NCBI RefSeq assembly: GCF_020131355.1
Contig: NZ_JAHLEL010000022.1
Span: forward strand, 1 to 64,000
Origin: Pseudonocardia sp. ICBG1293
GTDB lineage: Bacteria; Actinomycetota; Actinomycetes; Mycobacteriales; Pseudonocardiaceae
Direction: 5' to 3'
Length of the DNA: 64,000 bases
Positions 62,662 through 64,000 of this stretch are shown one piece after another. Position 1 is the first letter of the stretch, and every line of letters begins with the position of its first letter. The translations under genes were made by a program, and so were the position numbers. Under the pieces are notes generated by a model that worked only from the letters and a program-made list of their open reading frames with translations, did no database searches and was not told where the DNA came from.

Positions 62662-62724
62662 GTGACGATCGAGCAGATCAAGGACGACGGTCTGGTTCAG
62701 GAGTGGCACGGCAACGTCATCTGA
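62662..62724 (+). CDS. 20-residue peptide, candidate precursor of the ThiF pathway
   Basis: GTG 62662 lies eight bases behind GGGAGGAGG, the strongest SD in this part of the window, and the frame MTIEQIKDDGLVQEWHGNVI ends at TGA 62722. The peptide has an acidic, helical N-terminal part resembling a leader and a C-terminal EWHGNVI that could be the modified core. The ThiF-type enzyme with an N-terminal peptide-binding domain starts 85 bases later, after a GC-rich hairpin that could set the peptide-to-enzyme ratio. Too short for homology judgement; support is SD strength, spacing and context. Confidence 0.6.
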   Translation: MTIEQIKDDGLVQEWHGNVI

Positions 62725-62747
62725 CGTCGCGCACGCAGAGCACCGCG

Positions 62748-62782
62748 GCGGGGTCCAGCGATTCGTGGGGCCCCGCCGCGGT
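62748..62782 (+). promoter_or_regulatory. GC-rich hairpin between peptide and ThiF gene
   Basis: CCGCGGCGGGG pairs with CCCCGCCGCGG across a ~13-base loop. No U-tract follows, so it is more likely a partial terminator or mRNA-stabilising stem that keeps the peptide transcript abundant. Confidence 0.55.
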
Positions 62783-62809
62783 CCCCATCCCACGATAGGA
62801 ACGCTGATC

Positions 62810-63847
62810 ATGCTCAAGCCACGCATTAAAGAATTCCTCCGAATCTACCGCCTTCAGGGCGAAGACCATCTGTACATCGGCATCGGCCCCGAGAAAACGC
62901 GCATCAATAATCCGACCGACACGATGGTTCAGTTCGTACTCGCCCTGGATGGATCAGCCACCGTCGCGGAACTGCGCAAGACATACGCCGAGACAGACAC
63001 CTGGCTCGACGCACTGACCAGCGCCGGCGTCCTCGACGACGCGACCACCGATTCCGGATTCTCGCCTGTGGATCTCATGAGGTGGAGCCGACAGATCAAC
63101 CATCTCCGCTTGTACGACCGCGACGACTGGAACGGATACGACGGAATGCGTCGAATCCGCAACGCACGAGTGGTCATCATCGGGACCGGCGCGGGAGGCA
63201 GCACACTTCTACGACTACTGAACGCAGCAGGTTTCGGAACGCTCGAAGCGGTCGACTTCGACACCTTCGCAGAGGAGAACCTGCCCACCCACCCGACGTT
63301 CGATGAGGAAGATGTCGGAGAACTCAAGCTGGAGGCACTCCAGCGCCATCTCAGCCTTCAGAGTTCCTACACGAACTTCATAGCCCATGATGCGACAATC
63401 CGCTCGGCAGATGACCTGGTGAAGCTCGTGGATGGTGCCGACTTCTTCTTCAACGCCTACGATCGTCCGCAGAATCAAGCTATCCGCTGGTCGAGCGAGG
63501 CCAGCTTGAGGACGGGTGTTCCGTTCGGTCAGATCGGGATCACGAACAAGGGTGCGCGCGTCGGTCCGACAATGATTCCCGGGCGGACGCCCTGCATGGA
63601 ATGCGTCGGGATCCGGGACCTGGAGATCCTCCGGATGGAGAAGTCGGGAAGCTTGACGGGCACCTTGGTCGCGATGGTCGCCGGGATCGCCGTCAACGAA
63701 GTCATCGGCCTGGTCTCCGGAGCCAAGACCGACTCCCGTACTGCCGGCCAGAGCTTGTACGTCAATGCGGAGACGTTGACCTTCGAGTTCACCCGCTTCG
63801 GATTCCGAGACTCCTGCGACTGCAACCCCAGTAGGAGTGCTGCTTGA
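62810..63847 (+). CDS. RRE-fused E1/ThiF-like adenylating enzyme (MccB/PaaA-like)
   Basis: 345 aa from ATG 62810. Residues 1-80 look like a RiPP recognition element or peptide clamp (FLRIYRLQGEDHLYIGIGPE, VQFVLALDGSATVAELRKTY), as in MccB and TOMM ocin-ThiF proteins. Then the E1 fold: VVIIGTGAGGSTLLRLLNAA (ATP loop at 123-131), EAVDFDTFAEENLPTHPTF (D/N region), and zinc pairs C262xxC265 and C336xC338. Such enzymes adenylate a peptide or side-chain carboxylate and drive amide, succinimide or heterocycle formation. The adjacent 20-mer is the natural substrate candidate. No YcaO gene is in the window. Confidence 0.85.
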   Translation: MLKPRIKEFLRIYRLQGEDHLYIGIGPEKTRINNPTDTMVQFVLALDGSATVAELRKTYAETDTWLDALTSAGVLDDATTDSGFSPVDLMRWSRQINHLRLYDRDDWNGYDGMRRIRNARVVIIGTGAGGSTLLRLLNAAGFGTLEAVDFDTFAEENLPTHPTFDEEDVGELKLEALQRHLSLQSSYTNFIAHDATIRSADDLVKLVDGADFFFNAYDRPQNQAIRWSSEASLRTGVPFGQIGITNKGARVGPTMIPGRTPCMECVGIRDLEILRMEKSGSLTGTLVAMVAGIAVNEVIGLVSGAKTDSRTAGQSLYVNAETLTFEFTRFGFRDSCDCNPSRSAA

Positions 63848-63858
63848 AAGGGCGTTCC

Positions 63859-64000
63859 GTGGTCACGCGCGACTCCTCGTCGCGCACCGCCATCTGGTCG
63901 CTGGGACGGAAGTGGATCCCGACTGCGCTCGGATCATCGCTGCTGGCCTGGGAGATCCCGGTCGTCGTCGCAATCGTGGCGCGCACATCGGACGGACCGA
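63859..64000 (+). CDS. Membrane transporter N-terminus, runs off window
   Basis: GTG 63859 (or TTG 63844, overlapping the ThiF stop) opens VTRDSSSRTAIWSLGRKWIP, TALGSSLLAWEIPVVVAIVA, a short polar tail followed by a first membrane helix as in MFS exporters. Only about 47 residues visible. Coupling to the ThiF gene suggests it exports the peptide-derived product. Confidence 0.55.
   Translation, partial: MVTRDSSSRTAIWSLGRKWIPTALGSSLLAWEIPVVVAIVARTSDGP

Noticed and set aside
62444..62665. 73-aa ORF as an alternative precursor peptide
   Set aside because: It crosses a clear terminator, its GTG lies inside the putative SD, and the sequence has shadow-like composition.
1..64000. CRISPR array, tRNA or rRNA genes
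   Set aside because: No regularly spaced direct repeats and no cloverleaf or rRNA-like segments were found by eye; a tRNAscan or CRISPR finder run would settle this.

Overview
The window is high-GC actinobacterial DNA, most like a Pseudonocardiaceae chromosome or large plasmid. That judgement rests on GC content, frequent GTG/TTG starts, tightly overlapping operons and family content (DUF3556 protein, actinobacterial two-component and P450 types). Nothing in the window fixes the species. I saw no rRNA, tRNA or CRISPR array.

Layout. 1-5.3 kb: ordinary genes (dnaB start, DUF3556 membrane protein, FAD oxidoreductase, TetR regulator). The first three each carry a single-base indel at or beside a short G/C run, which looks more like sequence error than decay. 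5.4-14.1 kb: a FecBCD-type metallophore importer faces a four-gene operon (MFS exporter, class-II asparagine synthetase-like amidotransferase, P450, PvcA/DIT1-type isocyanide synthase), a probable isonitrile natural-product or chalkophore locus. 14.4-15.3 kb: a guanidine-III riboswitch controls a pair of SMR guanidinium exporters, the first broken by a 121-bp MITE.

15.4-36.4 kb is a dense pile of mobile DNA: IS630 (two whole copies in opposite orientation and one fragment), IS3, IS66, several IS5 types, IS110 and a Tn3 element with TnpA but no resolvase. Caught between them are a lasso-peptide remnant (B2 protease plus exporter), a secreted Cys-flanked helical protein with a small membrane protein, and a possible plasmid-replication gene. 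36.5-58 kb mixes metabolic and surface genes (flippase, IMPase-like phosphatase, beta-propeller glycosidase, MTHFR-like enzyme) with a Phd/Fic toxin-antitoxin pair, a serine hydrolase/two-component operon, a defence-like AAA_13 ATPase and an XRE/ImmA operon. Several of these are cut by the same MITE.

58-64 kb is a separate, lower-GC biosynthetic region: LysE exporter, LuxR-type regulator, phytanoyl-CoA-dioxygenase-like oxygenase, heme-oxygenase-like putative diiron oxidase, nitroreductase, a terminator, a 20-codon ORF with a strong Shine-Dalgarno, an E1/ThiF enzyme with an N-terminal RRE-like domain, and the start of a membrane exporter. It reads as a small RiPP-like pathway in which the ThiF enzyme acts on the 20-residue peptide, and it is the best candidate here for something undescribed.

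The most striking sequence-level feature is an apparently identical 121-bp element present eight times, each with a 3-bp TTA/TAA target duplication. Five of the eight copies interrupt genes.
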